The notes: generated by a model not told the origin, from the sequence alone. Positions 13,543 through 27,725 are shown, counted from the first letter of the stretch. The stretch: 40,556 bases of DNA from Nodosilinea sp. LEGE 07088 (GCF_015207395.1 NZ_JADEWX010000037.1:1-40556), one strand, 5' to 3'. A program made the numbers and translations.

Positions 13543-16500
13543 CTAGAGGGCCTCAGTCTGGTCGTCAATCAGCAGGTCATCATCATCGAGGCTGGCGCCA
13601 TTCCCACTCGGAGGAGCCTCACCATTGCCCCGCGAGCTGCCGTCATCCACCGACATTCCCCCAATCATTTCATCATCACTGAGCATGTTGAGGTTGCCAT
13701 CTAGGTCGTAGCTACGGGCCGTGAAATCGTCCAACACCACATCTTGAAGCACCATATCATCGTCTAAAATAGCCGACTCATAGGCCGGATCCAGCTCTGG
13801 AGCAGGCGTCTCATCATAGGCGTTATAGCCCGTACCCGCCGGAATCAAACGGCCAATGATGACATTTTCCTTCAGACCACGCAGCCAGTCCGACTTACCT
13901 TCAATCGCCGCCTCCGTCAGCACCCGGGTCGTCTCTTGGAAGCTAGCCGCAGAGATAAAGCTGTCAGTATTCAGCGACGCCTTGGTAATTCCCAGCAGCA
14001 CAGGCGTGTATTCGGCTGGGGCACCACCGGTAATGGCCATCGCCTCATTCACCTGCTCCACCTGGTAGATTTCCACCAGCTCACCGGGCAGCATAGTGGT
14101 ATCACCACCGTCGTCAATGCGGCACTTCGACGACATCTGCCGCACAATCACCTCGGTGTGTTTGTCAGAAATATCGATGCCCTGGGACTGGTACACCGAC
14201 TGCACCTCATTCACCAAGAACGACTGCACCTGCTGCAGCGCCCCCAGAGCCGCATCGTGAATTCCCTGGCCGAGGCTGAGGTTGTACTTAAAGAACACCT
14301 CTAGAATCTGGTGGGGATTGGCCGGGCCGTCGGTGAGGTGCTCAGCCGTGCTGACGCGCTGACTGTCGGATACAATCACATTCTGGCCAGGGCTAACCGG
14401 ATACTCGGTAACTACGCCATCGTCTTCAATGATTTTGACCTCTACGGTTTCATCATCGCTATACACCACCTGAGCGTTGCCCGGACGCTCAGCCAGGACA
14501 CAGGCCTCCTTGGGCTTGCGCGCTTCTAGCAGTTCTTCAATGCGGGGAAGACCCTGGATAATGTCGCCAGTCTTAGCTCGCTCAAATACCAGCAGCACCA
14601 GATTGTCACCCCGCTGTACCAGATCCCCGTCTTCAATATGAAGTACCGCCCCGGTAGACACCCGGTAGGGACGTGCCAGCCTCAGCAAAATCTGGTCACC
14701 GTCAATGGCCGTTACGGTGCCTGAGTCCTCATAACTAATACCGGGAGCAAGCTCGGTATTGGCTACCACCAAGTCACCCACTTTTGCCGTGGGGGTTTTA
14801 CCCTGCAAGTCCACCTTGACTCGGTCGGTCTCACGCACCACTAGCAATCGACGAATAGCCTCTTGACCTTCGCGAATACCGCGCACTTCTCCCGATTCTT
14901 TACAACGAATCTCGGTACGGGCAACCACAGCCCCAGGCTCAATCTGCTGCCCTTCTTCTACCAACAAACGAGTAACCGTACTCCCCTGGGTCTGATCGGC
15001 GACCACATCGCGACGAATCACCTGGGTCTCAAGCACAACCATCTGCAACCGCATCAGATCATCGTCTTGGTCATCGGGCACGAGCTCAATATCGGCTACC
15101 ACGTGGGGCGATTCCTCTTCAATATCAAGCACCAGTTGAGTGCGCAACAGCTCAACGCCATCCACTGACTTAACGCGCTCTCCGTCTTTGAAAGGAATAC
15201 GCTGAATGGCACGAAGTTTGATCGAGCCAGCCGCATCGGCAGCAGAGTCCTGACTGGGTACCGCAGGTTCGTCGGGCACCACATACTCTTCCACAGGGCG
15301 CAGTAGCAGCGCTGGCCCGTCGGGAGTTTCGACGTACTCTACGTAACGCAGATCACTGGCAACTAGCCCTGGCATCACCTCTTCTCCGGCGTTGACCAGG
15401 GTACCATCGCGGTCCATGACGTCTTCGGGGGCGTCTACCATGTGAATGTCACCAGGCTTGACCAGGATCTCCCGCAGAATGTCATTCTTTTGGGTGACTT
15501 CAACCACGCCGCTGTTTTGGCAGAAGATGTCTTTTACAACTTCGGTGCCGGCCTCTAGGTACTGGCCATCTTCCACCATGAGCAGAGAGATATCTTTGTT
15601 GACTTCGTGGGCCTCTTCTGGAATCCAAAGTAGGGTGCCGCCCTGGACAACTTCGTAGCCCTGTTTGCCCTTGCCTTTTTTAGCCACATCCACTCCGGAG
15701 AATTTGACGATACCACCGGTTTGAGTGCGGTAACGATCGTCTTCTAGCTCAGCAATTACCTGGCCACTGGTGACCTTGGCCCCCGGTGTAGCAATGAGGG
15801 AGAAACGCTGACCGTGGGAGGTTTCAATGAAGTAGTGCTCGCGCCCCTGGCCATGCTCTTTGCGCACCTGAGCCTGATCTAGCATCACTGAGGCCGTGAT
15901 AATTTCCACCTCTCGCGTGCCCTTTTCGTCGTCGGCTTCGGGCAACCGCACCAAGCCACCTCGTTCGGTGGTGAGTTTGGTTTCGGCCAGGGTGTCGTCG
16001 GCATTGACGTAGTCGCCGTTGCGAACTACCGGCTCAGCGCTAGGAGGTAGGTTATACACATCCCCAGCCAGGACCCAAAGCAACCCACCCCGTTGAGCCA
16101 AACGAGTCGTGTTGCCCTGGCGGTCAGTTTTTTCTTCCTGCACTAGACCGGCAAATTTCACCTCTCCGGCCAGGTCAGAGGTCACGTCTTTAGTCGCCTT
16201 CTCGGTGACTTTACGGGTACGCCCAGCGGAGGGTAGCTCAGCCAAAAGCGCTTCTTTTTTGACCACATCGCCGTCGTTAACAAACAGAATCGTGCCCTGG
16301 GGCAGTGACTCGGTCTTGTTTTTGCCGGTGCCCTCAATGACAACGTCGGCATTTGACTCCAGCATCAGCGCCTCTTCGCCGTAGCGGGTGCGGAAAACGC
16401 GGGTCTTGAGGTTTTTGGGCAGCTTCACGGTGCCATCCTTAACCGCCCGAATGCGGGGGGCGACCTCACCAGTAAACGTACCCCCCGTGTGGAAGGTACG

Positions 16501-17526
16501 CATGGTCATCTGGGTGCCCGGTTCACCAATAGACTGAGCTGCGATAATGCCCACCGCCTCGCCCAGGTCAACCATTTCTGAGTGGGCCAAACTCCAGCCG
16601 TAGCAGAGGCGGCACACGGAACGGGTAGCCTCGCAGGTGAGGGGCGATCGCACCACCACCCCTGCGACCCCTGCCTCTGCCAGCATTTCTGCAGTTTCTG
16701 GCGATACGGCATGATCTTTTGCCAGCAGCACTTCACCCGTTTTAGGGTGAACCACATCTTTGGCAACGACCCGACCCAGCAGCCGGTTTTCTAGCGGAAT
16801 CAGCACCCGCTCACCATCGGTCATGCTGCGCAGGGGAATGCCTCGCTCGGTGCCGCAGTCGTGCTCACGGATAATCACATCCTGGGATACGTCCACCAAG
16901 CGGCGGGTGAGATAGCCCGAGTCAGCCGTACGCAGGGCGGTGTCAACCAGACCCTTACGAGCACCATAGGAGGAGATCACATACTCGGTAACGGTCAGCC
17001 CCTCACGGAAGTTGGTCTTAATCGGTAGGTCAATGATCTCCCCTTGGGGATTGGCCATCAGACCCCGCATGCCCACCAGCTGGCGAACCTGAGAGATATT
17101 TCCCCGCGCTCCGGAGAAGGCCATCATGTACACCGAGTTGAGCGGGTTATTTTCCTTAAAGTTCTTCACCACCTGATCTTTCAGCTCTTCGCTAGTGTCA
17201 TTCCAGGTGTCGATTACTTTAGTCAGACGCTCAACCTCGGTAATTTCACCTCGGGTGTAGCGCTCCTCGGTAACGCGAATATCCTCCTCGGCAGCGGCTA
17301 GCATGCCCTTCTTTTCCTGGGGTACCTGGAGATCTTCCACGCTAATGGAAACCCCTGCCCGAGTGGCATATTTGAAGCCCAAATCCTTGATGCGGTCAGC
17401 CATCTGGGATGTGCGCGCCGTGCCGTAGTGGGTAAACGACCAAGAAATCAACTTCTTGAGCTGCTTCTTGTCGATGATCCGATTTCGAAAGGTCAGTGCG
17501 TTTTGAGGTGCCCCTTGCTCAGCCAT
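13543..17526 (-). CDS. rpoC2: RNA polymerase subunit beta' C-terminal part, RpoC2
   Basis: Cyanobacteria split beta' into RpoC1 (gamma) and RpoC2. This 1327-residue subunit has the second zinc site (Cys in EHDCGTERG and [14 protein letters not shown]) and the trigger-loop region [23 protein letters not shown] at about residues 330-351. Immediately after it comes the very large cyanobacterial insertion SI3, roughly residues 352-980, rich in repeated beta-barrel-like segments. Homology resumes at [26 protein letters not shown]. The C terminus is acidic ([15 protein letters not shown]). Length is normal for the family. It lies 62 bp after rpoC1 and ends just before a strong terminator. The ATG at 17526 is preceded by AAGGGCG. 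Confidence 0.98.
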   Translation of the reverse strand: MAEQGAPQNALTFRNRIIDKKQLKKLISWSFTHYGTARTSQMADRIKDLGFKYATRAGVSISVEDLQVPQEKKGMLAAAEEDIRVTEERYTRGEITEVERLTKVIDTWNDTSEELKDQVVKNFKENNPLNSVYMMAFSGARGNISQVRQLVGMRGLMANPQGEIIDLPIKTNFREGLTVTEYVISSYGARKGLVDTALRTADSGYLTRRLVDVSQDVIIREHDCGTERGIPLRSMTDGERVLIPLENRLLGRVVAKDVVHPKTGEVLLAKDHAVSPETAEMLAEAGVAGVVVRSPLTCEATRSVCRLCYGWSLAHSEMVDLGEAVGIIAAQSIGEPGTQMTMRTFHTGGTFTGEVAPRIRAVKDGTVKLPKNLKTRVFRTRYGEEALMLESNADVVIEGTGKNKTESLPQGTILFVNDGDVVKKEALLAELPSAGRTRKVTEKATKDVTSDLAGEVKFAGLVQEEKTDRQGNTTRLAQRGGLLWVLAGDVYNLPPSAEPVVRNGDYVNADDTLAETKLTTERGGLVRLPEADDEKGTREVEIITASVMLDQAQVRKEHGQGREHYFIETSHGQRFSLIATPGAKVTSGQVIAELEDDRYRTQTGGIVKFSGVDVAKKGKGKQGYEVVQGGTLLWIPEEAHEVNKDISLLMVEDGQYLEAGTEVVKDIFCQNSGVVEVTQKNDILREILVKPGDIHMVDAPEDVMDRDGTLVNAGEEVMPGLVASDLRYVEYVETPDGPALLLRPVEEYVVPDEPAVPSQDSAADAAGSIKLRAIQRIPFKDGERVKSVDGVELLRTQLVLDIEEESPHVVADIELVPDDQDDDLMRLQMVVLETQVIRRDVVADQTQGSTVTRLLVEEGQQIEPGAVVARTEIRCKESGEVRGIREGQEAIRRLLVVRETDRVKVDLQGKTPTAKVGDLVVANTELAPGISYEDSGTVTAIDGDQILLRLARPYRVSTGAVLHIEDGDLVQRGDNLVLLVFERAKTGDIIQGLPRIEELLEARKPKEACVLAERPGNAQVVYSDDETVEVKIIEDDGVVTEYPVSPGQNVIVSDSQRVSTAEHLTDGPANPHQILEVFFKYNLSLGQGIHDAALGALQQVQSFLVNEVQSVYQSQGIDISDKHTEVIVRQMSSKCRIDDGGDTTMLPGELVEIYQVEQVNEAMAITGGAPAEYTPVLLGITKASLNTDSFISAASFQETTRVLTEAAIEGKSDWLRGLKENVIIGRLIPAGTGYNAYDETPAPELDPAYESAILDDDMVLQDVVLDDFTARSYDLDGNLNMLSDDEMIGGMSVDDGSSRGNGEAPPSGNGASLDDDDLLIDDQTEAL

Positions 17527-17588
17527 AGGTTTCGCCCTTATGTAATGGTGATGGTCGTGCGGTAGTAGTTGTGGTTTGAGATGGCCCC

Positions 17589-19463
17589 TTAGCCTGCGAT
17601 CGCGTCGAGCACCGCTTTGTTGTAGATAATGCGGCCTGGCGTCGTCTGGATATATTGAGAAATCAGGTTGCCCTCGCTGTCTAGGCGACGGCGGCGATCG
17701 GGATAAATTTCAGTGATGGTGCCGTCTTCAGATTCCATCCGCTCGGGAGCCGCTGTATTGGGCTGATCGGACTCAACTTCGCCATCAAACCGCAACCACA
17801 CCTTGGCGTGGAGCTCCACTAACCCCTGCTCAAAAGCCATGATGGCATCCTCCATGCTGGCAAAGTAGTGACCAGCTCCCTTGGTAGCACCAGGATTCTC
17901 TGCCGTCAGGTAGTAGCACCCCAGCACCATATCCTGGGATGGCGTAATGATCGGCTGCCCCGTAGCCGGTGACAACACATTGTTCGAGGCCAGCATGAGC
18001 AGCCGCGCCTCTGACTGAGCTTCTAGCGACAGCGGCACGTGAACCGCCATCTGGTCACCGTCAAAGTCAGCATTAAAGGCCGGACACACCAAGGGGTGCA
18101 GCTGAATCGCGCGGCCTTCGACCAAAATTGGCTCAAAGGCCTGAATACCTAAACGGTGCAGGGTAGGTGCCCGGTTGAGCATCACCGGGTGGCTCTCAAT
18201 CACCTCTTCTAATACATCCCATACGCTGGGATCATTGTGCTGAATCAGTTTTTTCGCCGCTTTGATGTTGTTAACGAGACCCTGGCGAATCAGGCGATGG
18301 ATGACAAACGGCTGAAACAGCTCAATGGCCATTTCCCGGGGCAGCCCACACTGATGGATCTTCAACTTCGGCCCCACCACAATGACCGAACGCCCAGAGT
18401 AGTCAACCCGCTTACCGAGCAGGTTTTGCCGAAAGCGGCCCTGCTTACCTTCGATAATGTCAGAGAGCGACTTCAGCGGCCTGTTGTTGGCCCCGACCAC
18501 CGTGCGTCCCCGACGACCGTTGTCGATCAGCGCATCTACGGCCTCCTGAAGCATCCGTTTTTCGTTACGAACAATGATTTCAGGGGCGAGAATCTCCTGC
18601 AAGCGAGCCAGACGATTGTTGCGGTTAATCACCCGACGATAGAGATCGTTAAGGTCAGAGGTGGCGAACCGTCCGCCGTCTAACTGCACCATAGGCCGTA
18701 GATCGGGTGGAATTACCGGAATAACATCCAGCACCATCCACTCGGTTTTAGAACCGGTAGCAATAAAGTTGTCAATCACCCGCAGACGCTTGATCAACTT
18801 GGCCCGCTTCTGACCCTTAGAATTGGCAATGTCTTCCCGCAGCTTTTCAGCTACCGCCTCCAATTCCAAGTCCTCTAGTAGGCGCTGAAGGGCTTCTGCG
18901 CCAATACCCACTTCAACCCCGACCAATTCAGTCTCTTCGTCATAGAGCTGATCTTCAATTTCAATCCACTGATCTTCGGTGAGCAGCTGCTTATAGCTCA
19001 GATTTTCGGCATTACCAGGGTCGAGCACTACATAGGCATTGAAGTAGACAATCTGCTCTACGTCTCGCAAGGGCATGTCGAGCAAAATAGCAATGTAGCT
19101 CGGAATGCCCTTGAGATACCAAACGTGAGCTACTGGCGCAGCCAGTTTGATATAGCCCATGCGATGACGGCGTACCCGAGACTCAGTCACCTCCACACCG
19201 CAGCGCTCGCAAACAATGCCGCGGTGACGAACACGCTTATATTTGCCGCAGTGACATTCCCAATCCTTAGCAGGGCCAAAGATCCGCTCACAGAACAGCC
19301 CGTCCATTTCAGGCTTGAGGGTGCGGTAGTTAATGGTTTCGGGCTTGGTCACTTCGCCCACGATTTGCCCATTGGGTAGGGTGCGTTCACCCCACTGGCG
19401 AATCCGTTCGGGAGAAGCTATTCCAATTTTGACGTAGTCAAACCGCTGTTCTAGCTTGGCCAT
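17589..19463 (-). CDS. rpoC1: RNA polymerase subunit gamma (beta' N-terminal part), RpoC1
   Basis: The 624-residue subunit has the N-terminal zinc ribbon [23 protein letters not shown], the switch and bridge regions ([22 protein letters not shown]), and the catalytic magnesium-binding motif [12 protein letters not shown]. It is the amino-terminal half of beta', the split being diagnostic of cyanobacteria and plastids. The ATG at 19463 is preceded by AAGGAAAA. It lies 136 bp after rpoB with a small hairpin between them, and 62 bp before rpoC2. Confidence 0.98.
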   Translation of the reverse strand: MAKLEQRFDYVKIGIASPERIRQWGERTLPNGQIVGEVTKPETINYRTLKPEMDGLFCERIFGPAKDWECHCGKYKRVRHRGIVCERCGVEVTESRVRRHRMGYIKLAAPVAHVWYLKGIPSYIAILLDMPLRDVEQIVYFNAYVVLDPGNAENLSYKQLLTEDQWIEIEDQLYDEETELVGVEVGIGAEALQRLLEDLELEAVAEKLREDIANSKGQKRAKLIKRLRVIDNFIATGSKTEWMVLDVIPVIPPDLRPMVQLDGGRFATSDLNDLYRRVINRNNRLARLQEILAPEIIVRNEKRMLQEAVDALIDNGRRGRTVVGANNRPLKSLSDIIEGKQGRFRQNLLGKRVDYSGRSVIVVGPKLKIHQCGLPREMAIELFQPFVIHRLIRQGLVNNIKAAKKLIQHNDPSVWDVLEEVIESHPVMLNRAPTLHRLGIQAFEPILVEGRAIQLHPLVCPAFNADFDGDQMAVHVPLSLEAQSEARLLMLASNNVLSPATGQPIITPSQDMVLGCYYLTAENPGATKGAGHYFASMEDAIMAFEQGLVELHAKVWLRFDGEVESDQPNTAAPERMESEDGTITEIYPDRRRRLDSEGNLISQYIQTTPGRIIYNKAVLDAIAG

Positions 19464-19501
19464 GCTGAGTGTTTTCCTTGTAAGCGCAATCTAAAGGGGG
19501 C

Positions 19502-19517
19502 GGGGTTAACCAACCCC
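19502..19517 (-). other. Small hairpin in the rpoB-rpoC1 spacer
   Basis: GGGGTT-GGTT-AACCCC on the minus strand forms a perfect 6-bp stem with a tetraloop 39 bases before the rpoC1 ATG. No U-run follows (CGCCCCCUUUAG). It may tune RNA processing or readthrough within the operon; this is speculative. Confidence 0.3.
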
Positions 19518-19599
19518 TGGGGCAGGCATAGGAGCGATCGCAAAACCACAACCACTCCCAACCACAATTCAAAAGTAGAGAAGATAGGAATACTGTGGA

Positions 19600-22500
19600 C
19601 TATTCCTCAACTTCCTCGAGATCTTCTTCCCGGGCAATCGACTCATAGGTAGGGCGAGAAGGCGTGCGTCGACTATTAACATCAGCCATCAGATCCACCT
19701 CGGTATCCCGGCTGGTGCCATCTTCCCGAGTCTCAACCTTATGCACCGCAATGTCTAAACAGAGAGACTGCAATTCCCGCATCAGCACTTTGAAGGATTC
19801 AGGAGTACCCGGACGAGGGATCGACTTGCCCTTGACAATGGCATTCAGCGCTTCGTTGCGACCCTGCATATCGTCCGACTTCACTGTCAGCAATTCTTGC
19901 AGAGTATAGGCGGCGCCAAAGGCTTCCAGTGCCCACACCTCCATTTCACCGAAACGCTGACCGCCCTGCTGGGCCTTGCCGCCCAGGGGTTGCTGGGTCA
20001 CCAACGAGTAAGGCCCCGTAGAGCGAGCGTGAATCTTGTCGTCAACCAAATGCACCAGCTTCAGCATATAGGCCCGCCCCACAGTGACAGGATGATCAAA
20101 GGGCTCCCCGGTACGACCGTCGAAAACCTGAATTTTCCCAGGGTTGTCGGGGTTAAAGACCCAGTCATTACCGGTGGTCTCCCGAGCCTCCATCAGCTTG
20201 CCGTGGGTGGAGTTGCGGGAGGCCTCTTCGCCATACATCTCGTCAAAGGGAATCACCTTAAACCGGGCATCCAGGTTGTCAGCAGCCCAACCCAATAGAC
20301 ACTCAAATACCTGGCCTACATTCATCCGAGAGGGCACACCCAGGGGGTTGAGCACGATATCCAGGGGAGTCCCATCGGGCAGGTAGGGCATATCCTCGGT
20401 GGGCAAGATCCGGGAAATAATCCCCTTATTGCCGTGGCGACCAGCCATTTTGTCGCCCACCTGAATCTTACGTTTCTGGGCCACATAGACCCGCACCACC
20501 ATATTGGCACCCGGGGGCAGCTCATCCCCCTGCTCACGGGTAAAGACGCGCACATCGACGACGCGACCTTTTTCACCGTTGGGCACGCGCAGGGAGTTAT
20601 CCCTCACGTCCCGTGCCTTTTCACCAAAGATAGCCCGTAACAGCTTCTCTTCTGGGGGCTGATCAGACTCACCTTTGGGGGTGACCTTACCCACCAAAAT
20701 GTCCCCCGACTCAACCCAGGCTCCAATGCGAATAATGCCGGTTTCATCCAGCTGGCGCAGTGAGTCTTCCCCGACGTTAGGGATTTCTCGGGTAATCTCT
20801 TCGGGGCCAAGCTTGGTCTGACGGGCCTCAATTTCAAACTTCTCAACGTGGATAGAGGTGTAAACATCGTCGAACACCATGCGCTCACTGAGCAAAATGG
20901 CATCCTCGTAGTTGTAGCCTTCCCAGGGCATGTAGGCGACAAGAATATTTTGTCCTAACGCCAGTTCACCCCCCTCGGTGGCCGAGCCATCGGCCAACAC
21001 CTGACCTGCTTGCACCCTTTCGCCAGGAAACACGATGGGCCGCTGGTTGAGGCAGGTGTCTTGGTTGGAGCGCTGATATTTTTGCAGCTCATACCCATGG
21101 ACGTTGCCTTCGGGATCGCGCACCTTAATCAGATCCGCATCCAGATATACAATTTCACCGTCGGTGTGGCTAATGATCACCATGCCCGAGTCCCGTGCGG
21201 CCTGAGCCTCCAGCCCAGTACCGACTAGAGGACGCTCAGGCTTAAGCAGCGGCACGGCCTGCCGCTGCATGTTTGAACCCATCAGCGCCCGGTTGGCATC
21301 ATCGTGCTCGAGAAACGGAATCAGCGAGGTGGCCACCGAGATAATTTGTACCGGTGACACCGCTACATAGTCCACCTCAGTAGAGTCGGTGGTAGTAAAG
21401 TCTTGGCGGTAGCGCACCGGAATGGTGTCACCGATAATGTAACCATTTTCATCGGTGGCAATGTCACCAGGGGCCACCCGCAGGTCATCTTCTTCATCGG
21501 CAGTCATGTAAATCGGTTCGACGTCTTTAAAGACCCGACCATTCTCGGCTTTGAAAAAGGGAGTCTCAATGAAGCCAAACTCATTCACCCGGGCATGGGT
21601 GGCTAGGGAACCGATTAGCCCCGCGTTGGGGCCTTCTGGGGTCTCAATCGGGCAAATACGCCCATAGTGGGAGGGGTGAATATCCCGCACGGCAAAGCCC
21701 GCTCGTTCCCGAGTCAGACCACCCGGGCCTAGGGCACTGATGCGGCGCTTGTGGGTCAGCTCGGCCAGCGGATTGGTTTGATCCATAAACTGGGAAAGCT
21801 GGCTGGAACCAAAGAATTCTTTGATGGCAGCCACTAGGGGTTTGGGGTTGACCAGGGAGGCCGGCGTCAAGGAATCGGAGTCAGAAACAGTCATGCGCTC
21901 TCGGATGATGCGCTCGAGACGGTTAAGCCCAACTCGCACCTGGTTTTGCAGTAGCTCACCCACAGAGCGCACCCGGCGGTTGCCCAAGTGGTCAATATCA
22001 TCAATGCTGCCGATATCGAACTCGAGATTGATGAGATAGTCGATCGCCGAAAGGATATCAGTGGGGGTCAACACCCGGGTTGCGTCGGGTACGTTCAGCC
22101 GCAGCTTGCGATTGAGCTTGTAACGACCAACTCGACCCAGGTCGTAACGCTTAGGATCTGAGAAGCGAGAGTGCAGCAGTTGCTCACCGCCAGCTACCGT
22201 CGGCGGTTCACCGGGCCGCAGCTTGCGATAAAGCTCTAGCAGAGCCTCTTCTTCGCTGAACTGGCCCTCTTTTTCGATGGTTTTTTGGAAGTAGTCGGGA
22301 TGCCGTAGAGAGTCGAAAATTTCGTTATCGGTCAGCCCCAGGGCCTTCAGCAGTACTTGGGCCGACAGCTTGCGAGTTTTATCAATGCGCACCCACACCA
22401 GATCGTTTTTATCGGTCTCAAACTTGAGCCAAGCTCCACGGTTGGGAATTAGGTTGGCATTGTAGGTGCGGCGACCATTTTTATCGGTTTCGGCCTTGTA

Positions 22501-22908
22501 GTAGACCCCAGGGCTGCGCACAATTTGGTTGACGATTACGCGCTCGGCACCGTTGATGATGAATGTGCCGCGATCGGTCATCAGCGGCAGATCCCCAATG
22601 AAGACTTCCTGCTCTTTGATCTCACCGGTCTCTTTATTGATCAGTCGGGTCGGCACGTACATCTGCACGGCATAGGTCGCATCCCGCCGCTTGGCCTCAT
22701 CGACATCGTACTTGGGACTTTTGAGCTTGTACTGCTTACCGAGAAAGTGCAGCTCAAGCTTGCCGGTGTAGTCGGTGATCGGAGAAAAGCTTTCCAGCTC
22801 TTCAATCAATCCTTCTTCTAGGAACCAGCGAAAACTAGACCGCTGAATTTCTACCAGGTCAGGTAGAACAAAGTTGGGAGGAGCTTGGTAAACAGTGGTT
22901 TCAGTCAT
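19600..22908 (-). CDS. rpoB: RNA polymerase subunit beta, RpoB
   Basis: The 1102-residue beta subunit shows the expected conserved blocks: [33 protein letters not shown] (rifampicin region), [56 protein letters not shown], and the C-terminal [22 protein letters not shown] chose the ATG at 22908, which has AGGAG seven bases upstream and starts [13 protein letters not shown]; an in-frame extension to 23007 has no support. Ser and His positions of the rifampicin pocket look wild type (QLSQFMDQ...THKRR). It follows tatD by 109 bp. Confidence 0.98.
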   Translation of the reverse strand: MTETTVYQAPPNFVLPDLVEIQRSSFRWFLEEGLIEELESFSPITDYTGKLELHFLGKQYKLKSPKYDVDEAKRRDATYAVQMYVPTRLINKETGEIKEQEVFIGDLPLMTDRGTFIINGAERVIVNQIVRSPGVYYKAETDKNGRRTYNANLIPNRGAWLKFETDKNDLVWVRIDKTRKLSAQVLLKALGLTDNEIFDSLRHPDYFQKTIEKEGQFSEEEALLELYRKLRPGEPPTVAGGEQLLHSRFSDPKRYDLGRVGRYKLNRKLRLNVPDATRVLTPTDILSAIDYLINLEFDIGSIDDIDHLGNRRVRSVGELLQNQVRVGLNRLERIIRERMTVSDSDSLTPASLVNPKPLVAAIKEFFGSSQLSQFMDQTNPLAELTHKRRISALGPGGLTRERAGFAVRDIHPSHYGRICPIETPEGPNAGLIGSLATHARVNEFGFIETPFFKAENGRVFKDVEPIYMTADEEDDLRVAPGDIATDENGYIIGDTIPVRYRQDFTTTDSTEVDYVAVSPVQIISVATSLIPFLEHDDANRALMGSNMQRQAVPLLKPERPLVGTGLEAQAARDSGMVIISHTDGEIVYLDADLIKVRDPEGNVHGYELQKYQRSNQDTCLNQRPIVFPGERVQAGQVLADGSATEGGELALGQNILVAYMPWEGYNYEDAILLSERMVFDDVYTSIHVEKFEIEARQTKLGPEEITREIPNVGEDSLRQLDETGIIRIGAWVESGDILVGKVTPKGESDQPPEEKLLRAIFGEKARDVRDNSLRVPNGEKGRVVDVRVFTREQGDELPPGANMVVRVYVAQKRKIQVGDKMAGRHGNKGIISRILPTEDMPYLPDGTPLDIVLNPLGVPSRMNVGQVFECLLGWAADNLDARFKVIPFDEMYGEEASRNSTHGKLMEARETTGNDWVFNPDNPGKIQVFDGRTGEPFDHPVTVGRAYMLKLVHLVDDKIHARSTGPYSLVTQQPLGGKAQQGGQRFGEMEVWALEAFGAAYTLQELLTVKSDDMQGRNEALNAIVKGKSIPRPGTPESFKVLMRELQSLCLDIAVHKVETREDGTSRDTEVDLMADVNSRRTPSRPTYESIAREEDLEEVEE

Positions 22909-23017
22909 GGGTCTCCTAGTGCAGGTGGGCCAAATGCAGATGGCCAATATCAACGACGCGTCTGGAACAGGGGAAAGGCGGGCGGGCAGATGCGATCGCC
23001 CTAACAAATAAGCCTAG

Positions 23018-23857
23018 CTAACTTGCCGGGGTTAGCTGGGGCGGGCAGTCAATATCAGCAGAGAAAGACAAACGTAGCTCAGTCAAATCAAATAGAGTCA
23101 AAGCATTACGGGTAGTGGTTTGAGCTAGGGTTTCGAAATCGACCTGACGTAGCTGAGCTAAATAGGCCGCCACATGATAGACAAAAGCAGGCTGATTACG
23201 CCGCTCCTTGCGACAGGGCTCTGGAGATAGAAACGGACAGTCAGTTTCAACTAACAGCCGATTGTCGGGTACAGCCTGGGCCGCAGCTTTGACCTGGTGA
23301 GCATTCTTGAACGTGACAATGCCGCTAAAGCTGATGTAAAACCCTAACTCTAAGAACCATTCGGTCTCAGCTGGAGTGCCTGCCCAGCAGTGCATCACTC
23401 CAGTGATGGGGCCAACGGTACGCTGAAATTCACGAATCATTTCAGCAGTAGCCCTAGCCGCATCCCGACAGTGAATGATGACCGGCAGACCCAGATTGTG
23501 AGCAATCAGCAACTGACGCCAAAAGGCATCGCGCTGAACGACTTCATCACTGGCCTTGTAAAAGTCAAGCCCAGTTTCACCGATGGCTACAACCCGGCGA
23601 TCGGAGGTCGCTAACTCGGCGATCTGAGCGGCCGTAGCATCGTCCCATTTGTCCATGTCGAGGGGGTGAAGCCCTATCGACAAATATAACTCTGGGATCT
23701 GGTCGGCGATGCCCTGCATGGCCTCAAACTCACCCGGCTCCACGCAGGAATGTACCAAAGCCAAAACCCCGGCCTGTCGCCAGGCCTGGGCTAGTGTGTC
23801 AAGATCCCCAGCGAATGTATCAAAGTTGAGATGTACGTGGGTATCAACCAGAGGCAT
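23018..23857 (-). CDS. tatD: TatD-family metal-dependent hydrolase (3'-5' DNase)
   Basis: The 279-residue protein is a TIM-barrel metallohydrolase with all TatD metal-site elements: DTHVHLNF near the N terminus, [24 protein letters not shown], and [11 protein letters not shown] near the C-terminal third. Characterised members are magnesium-dependent DNases active in DNA repair. I chose the ATG at 23857, giving the family start [10 protein letters not shown]; the TTG at 23899 would add 14 hydrophobic residues without support. It lies between rpsT and rpoB on the same strand, an order I recall from other cyanobacteria. Confidence 0.93.
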   Translation of the reverse strand: MPLVDTHVHLNFDTFAGDLDTLAQAWRQAGVLALVHSCVEPGEFEAMQGIADQIPELYLSIGLHPLDMDKWDDATAAQIAELATSDRRVVAIGETGLDFYKASDEVVQRDAFWRQLLIAHNLGLPVIIHCRDAARATAEMIREFQRTVGPITGVMHCWAGTPAETEWFLELGFYISFSGIVTFKNAHQVKAAAQAVPDNRLLVETDCPFLSPEPCRKERRNQPAFVYHVAAYLAQLRQVDFETLAQTTTRNALTLFDLTELRLSFSADIDCPPQLTPAS

Positions 23858-23913
23858 AACAAATGCAGCGACAAGAAAGGTCAGGAGCCTAACGGGCAAT
23901 CACCCCAGCATCT

Positions 23914-24216
23914 CTAGGAAGCAGACCCGGCGGTCTCCTGAGCTTTGATGGCCCGGGCCAGACGGGACTTCTTACGAGCACCAGTATTGGGATGAAGCAC
24001 GCCACACTTGACGGCCTTGTCAATCTTGCTGTAAGCGTTAGCCATGGTAGCCTCTACCTGTTTGAGGGTATCGGAACCAGGGCTAGCCTGATGAGCATCG
24101 ACAGCGGCGAGGTAGGTTTTGGTGAGGGTCTTAACCGCCGATTTATAAGACCGATTCTGGAGCCGATTGCGTTCGGCAACTTCAATTCGTTTCAGTGCAG
24201 ACTTAATGTTTGCCAC
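23914..24216 (-). CDS. rpsT: Small-subunit ribosomal protein S20
   Basis: The 100-residue product is basic and helical and reads [29 protein letters not shown], then [30 protein letters not shown], the S20 signature. It begins with a GTG codon at 24216, where the family normally starts MANIKSA; the upstream in-frame part from 24303 is not S20-like. The ribosome-binding site is weak (AGGGCG). It is the first gene of the minus-strand block, divergent from hisD. Confidence 0.96.
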   Translation of the reverse strand: MANIKSALKRIEVAERNRLQNRSYKSAVKTLTKTYLAAVDAHQASPGSDTLKQVEATMANAYSKIDKAVKCGVLHPNTGARKKSRLARAIKAQETAGSAS

Positions 24217-24427
24217 AGTTCGCCCTAGCTTAACAAGATCAATTGACTGGATAAAGTATGTTAGCACCAAATGGGCCAATTGATTACTTTGGTTTGCCCC
24301 CAAATTCGTCTTCAGATCGACTAGGATGTTAGAACACTGATGCTAGCGGCTTCCTGGGTTGCCCTGTTGCCCTAGGTGGTTCCTGAATACCCGCATCAGG
24401 CTGGCTCATTTTGATTCCTAGGCTGTA

Positions 24428-25753
24428 ATGCTGCGCATCACCCATCAGCTAACTGAGGCTAAGACAGAGCTGCAGCGCATCTGTGCTCGCACCCACGACG
24501 ATCAGGTCGTTCACAAAGAAGCTACGGTACGGGAAATTCTCCACGCCATACGGCGTCAGGGGGATCAGGCTCTCTTTCAGTATACGTCGGACTTTGATGG
24601 GGTCAGCCTAAACGCAGAAACCCTGCGATTGTCGGGCGCTGAGCTCGATGCCGCTTACCAGCAGGTGAGCAAAGGTCTGCTAGATGCTATTCGTCTAGCT
24701 TGCAAAAACGTGGAGGCCTTTCATCGCCAGCGTCTGCCCCAGAGCTGGGTTCGGTTTGAGGACAATGGCGTCGTATTGGGCAAGCGCTACACCCCCATCG
24801 ATCGCGCCGGTCTTTATGTACCTGGTGGTCGGGCATCGTATCCGAGCACCGTGATTATGAACGCAGTTCCAGCACGGGTGGCGGGGGTTCCCCGCGTGGT
24901 GATGGTGACACCGCCAGGTAAGACTGGCGCGGTGAACCCTGCGGTGTTGGTGGCCGCCCAGGAGGCTGGGATTACCGAGATCTATCGAATTGGTGGCGCT
25001 CAAGCGATCGGTGCGCTGGCCTACGGTACCGAAACCATCCCGGCGGTGGATGTGATTACTGGACCTGGCAATATTTATGTCACCTTGGCCAAAAAGCTGG
25101 TATTTGGCACCGTGGGTATTGATTCGTTGGCAGGTCCTTCCGAGGTGCTGGTGATTGCTGACCATACGGCTGATCCGGCCCATGTGGCGGCTGACTTGCT
25201 GGCCCAGGCAGAGCATGACCCGATGGCAGCGGCTATTTTGATTACGACCCATGATCCCCTAGCGGAGCGGGTGGCCATAGAAGTTGATCGTCAGCTAGCT
25301 GGGCACCCGCGCCAAACCCTGACAGAAAAGGCGATCGCAAACTACGGTCTAGCCGTGGTAGTTGACAGCTTGGAGATAGCGGCCGACCTCTCCAACGGCT
25401 TTGCCCCTGAACATCTCCAGCTGGAGGTAGCCGAGCCCTGGGATTTACTGGAGCATATCCGCCATGCCGGAGCTATCTTTTTGGGCCACTCTACCCCTGA
25501 GGCAGTGGGCGATTATTTAGCTGGCCCCAACCACACGTTGCCGACCTCTGGCGCCGCTCGCTACGCCTCGCCGCTGTCCACCGAAACCTTTATGAAGTAC
25601 TCCAGCTTAATCCAGTATTCGCCTGAGGCTTTGCAGGGGGTGGCTGAGGCGATCGCAGTCCTGACCGACACCGAGGGGCTGCCATCCCATGGCGACTCAG
25701 TACAGCGCCGGGTGCAGTCAGATGATGATGGCGACAGTGCTCTAAACCTTTAA
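24428..25753 (+). CDS. hisD: Histidinol dehydrogenase
   Basis: HisD performs the last two oxidations of histidine synthesis, L-histidinol to L-histidine, with NAD and zinc. The 441-residue protein has YVPGGRASYPSTVIMNAVPA, GGAQAIGALAYGTETIPAVDVITGPGN, the zinc ligands Gln260 and His263 (QAEHDP), and NHTLPTSGAARYASPLS, all typical. Length is normal. It stands alone, divergent from rpsT across 211 bp. Its stop codon is overlapped by the target duplication of the MITE-like element downstream, but the reading frame looks complete. Confidence 0.96.
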   Translation: MLRITHQLTEAKTELQRICARTHDDQVVHKEATVREILHAIRRQGDQALFQYTSDFDGVSLNAETLRLSGAELDAAYQQVSKGLLDAIRLACKNVEAFHRQRLPQSWVRFEDNGVVLGKRYTPIDRAGLYVPGGRASYPSTVIMNAVPARVAGVPRVVMVTPPGKTGAVNPAVLVAAQEAGITEIYRIGGAQAIGALAYGTETIPAVDVITGPGNIYVTLAKKLVFGTVGIDSLAGPSEVLVIADHTADPAHVAADLLAQAEHDPMAAAILITTHDPLAERVAIEVDRQLAGHPRQTLTEKAIANYGLAVVVDSLEIAADLSNGFAPEHLQLEVAEPWDLLEHIRHAGAIFLGHSTPEAVGDYLAGPNHTLPTSGAARYASPLSTETFMKYSSLIQYSPEALQGVAEAIAVLTDTEGLPSHGDSVQRRVQSDDDGDSALNL

Positions 25754-25759
25754 AATTGG

Positions 25760-26001
25760 GGTACTCCTAAAAAGGTAAGGATGGTTATGATCCTCTTTCT
25801 GAAAGGGTTTCGATCAATGAAGCTAGCTTCTGAGTGCCGAAGTATCCTGGTTATTCACAGGATTTCAACCCACAATCCACGGGAGAATCAGTGTTCCAGC
25901 CCTCAACGAGCATATATACTTAGCGCCTTCGAGAAGGATGTAAAACTTGATATCCCTTGCTGCATATAGGATTCAGCCATCCTTACCTATGGGGCACTAC
26001 C
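25760..26001. mobile_element. MITE-like element with 25-bp inverted repeats and 8-bp target duplication
   Basis: The 242-bp segment begins GGTACTCCTAAAAAGG and ends with the inverted counterpart; 19 of the 25 terminal bases match, including the inner 12 bases AGGTAAGGATGG. The element is flanked by identical 8-bp copies AAAATTGG at 25752-25759 and 26002-26009, the mark of a transposition event. It encodes no transposase, so it must move in trans if at all. GG-ended repeats with 8-bp AT-rich duplications recall the ISL3 family, but that assignment is tentative. The insertion lies between hisD and pyrG. Confidence 0.8.
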
Positions 26002-26075
26002 AAAATTGGCTCTCTAACTGGGTGCTGAAAGCCTGTGGCACAATTAACGGGTTAACGCTCCTGGGTCTAGGTTGA

Positions 26076-27725
<1,650 letters not shown>

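Noticed and set aside
25781-25969. 62-codon ORF inside the MITE-like element
   Set aside because: It shows no transposase-like motif, lies wholly within a short element with inverted ends, and has no ribosome-binding site.
26048-26062. TTAACGGGTTAACG near the pyrG start as an operator
   Set aside because: It is only two similar short words, with no symmetry or spacing that points to a known regulator.
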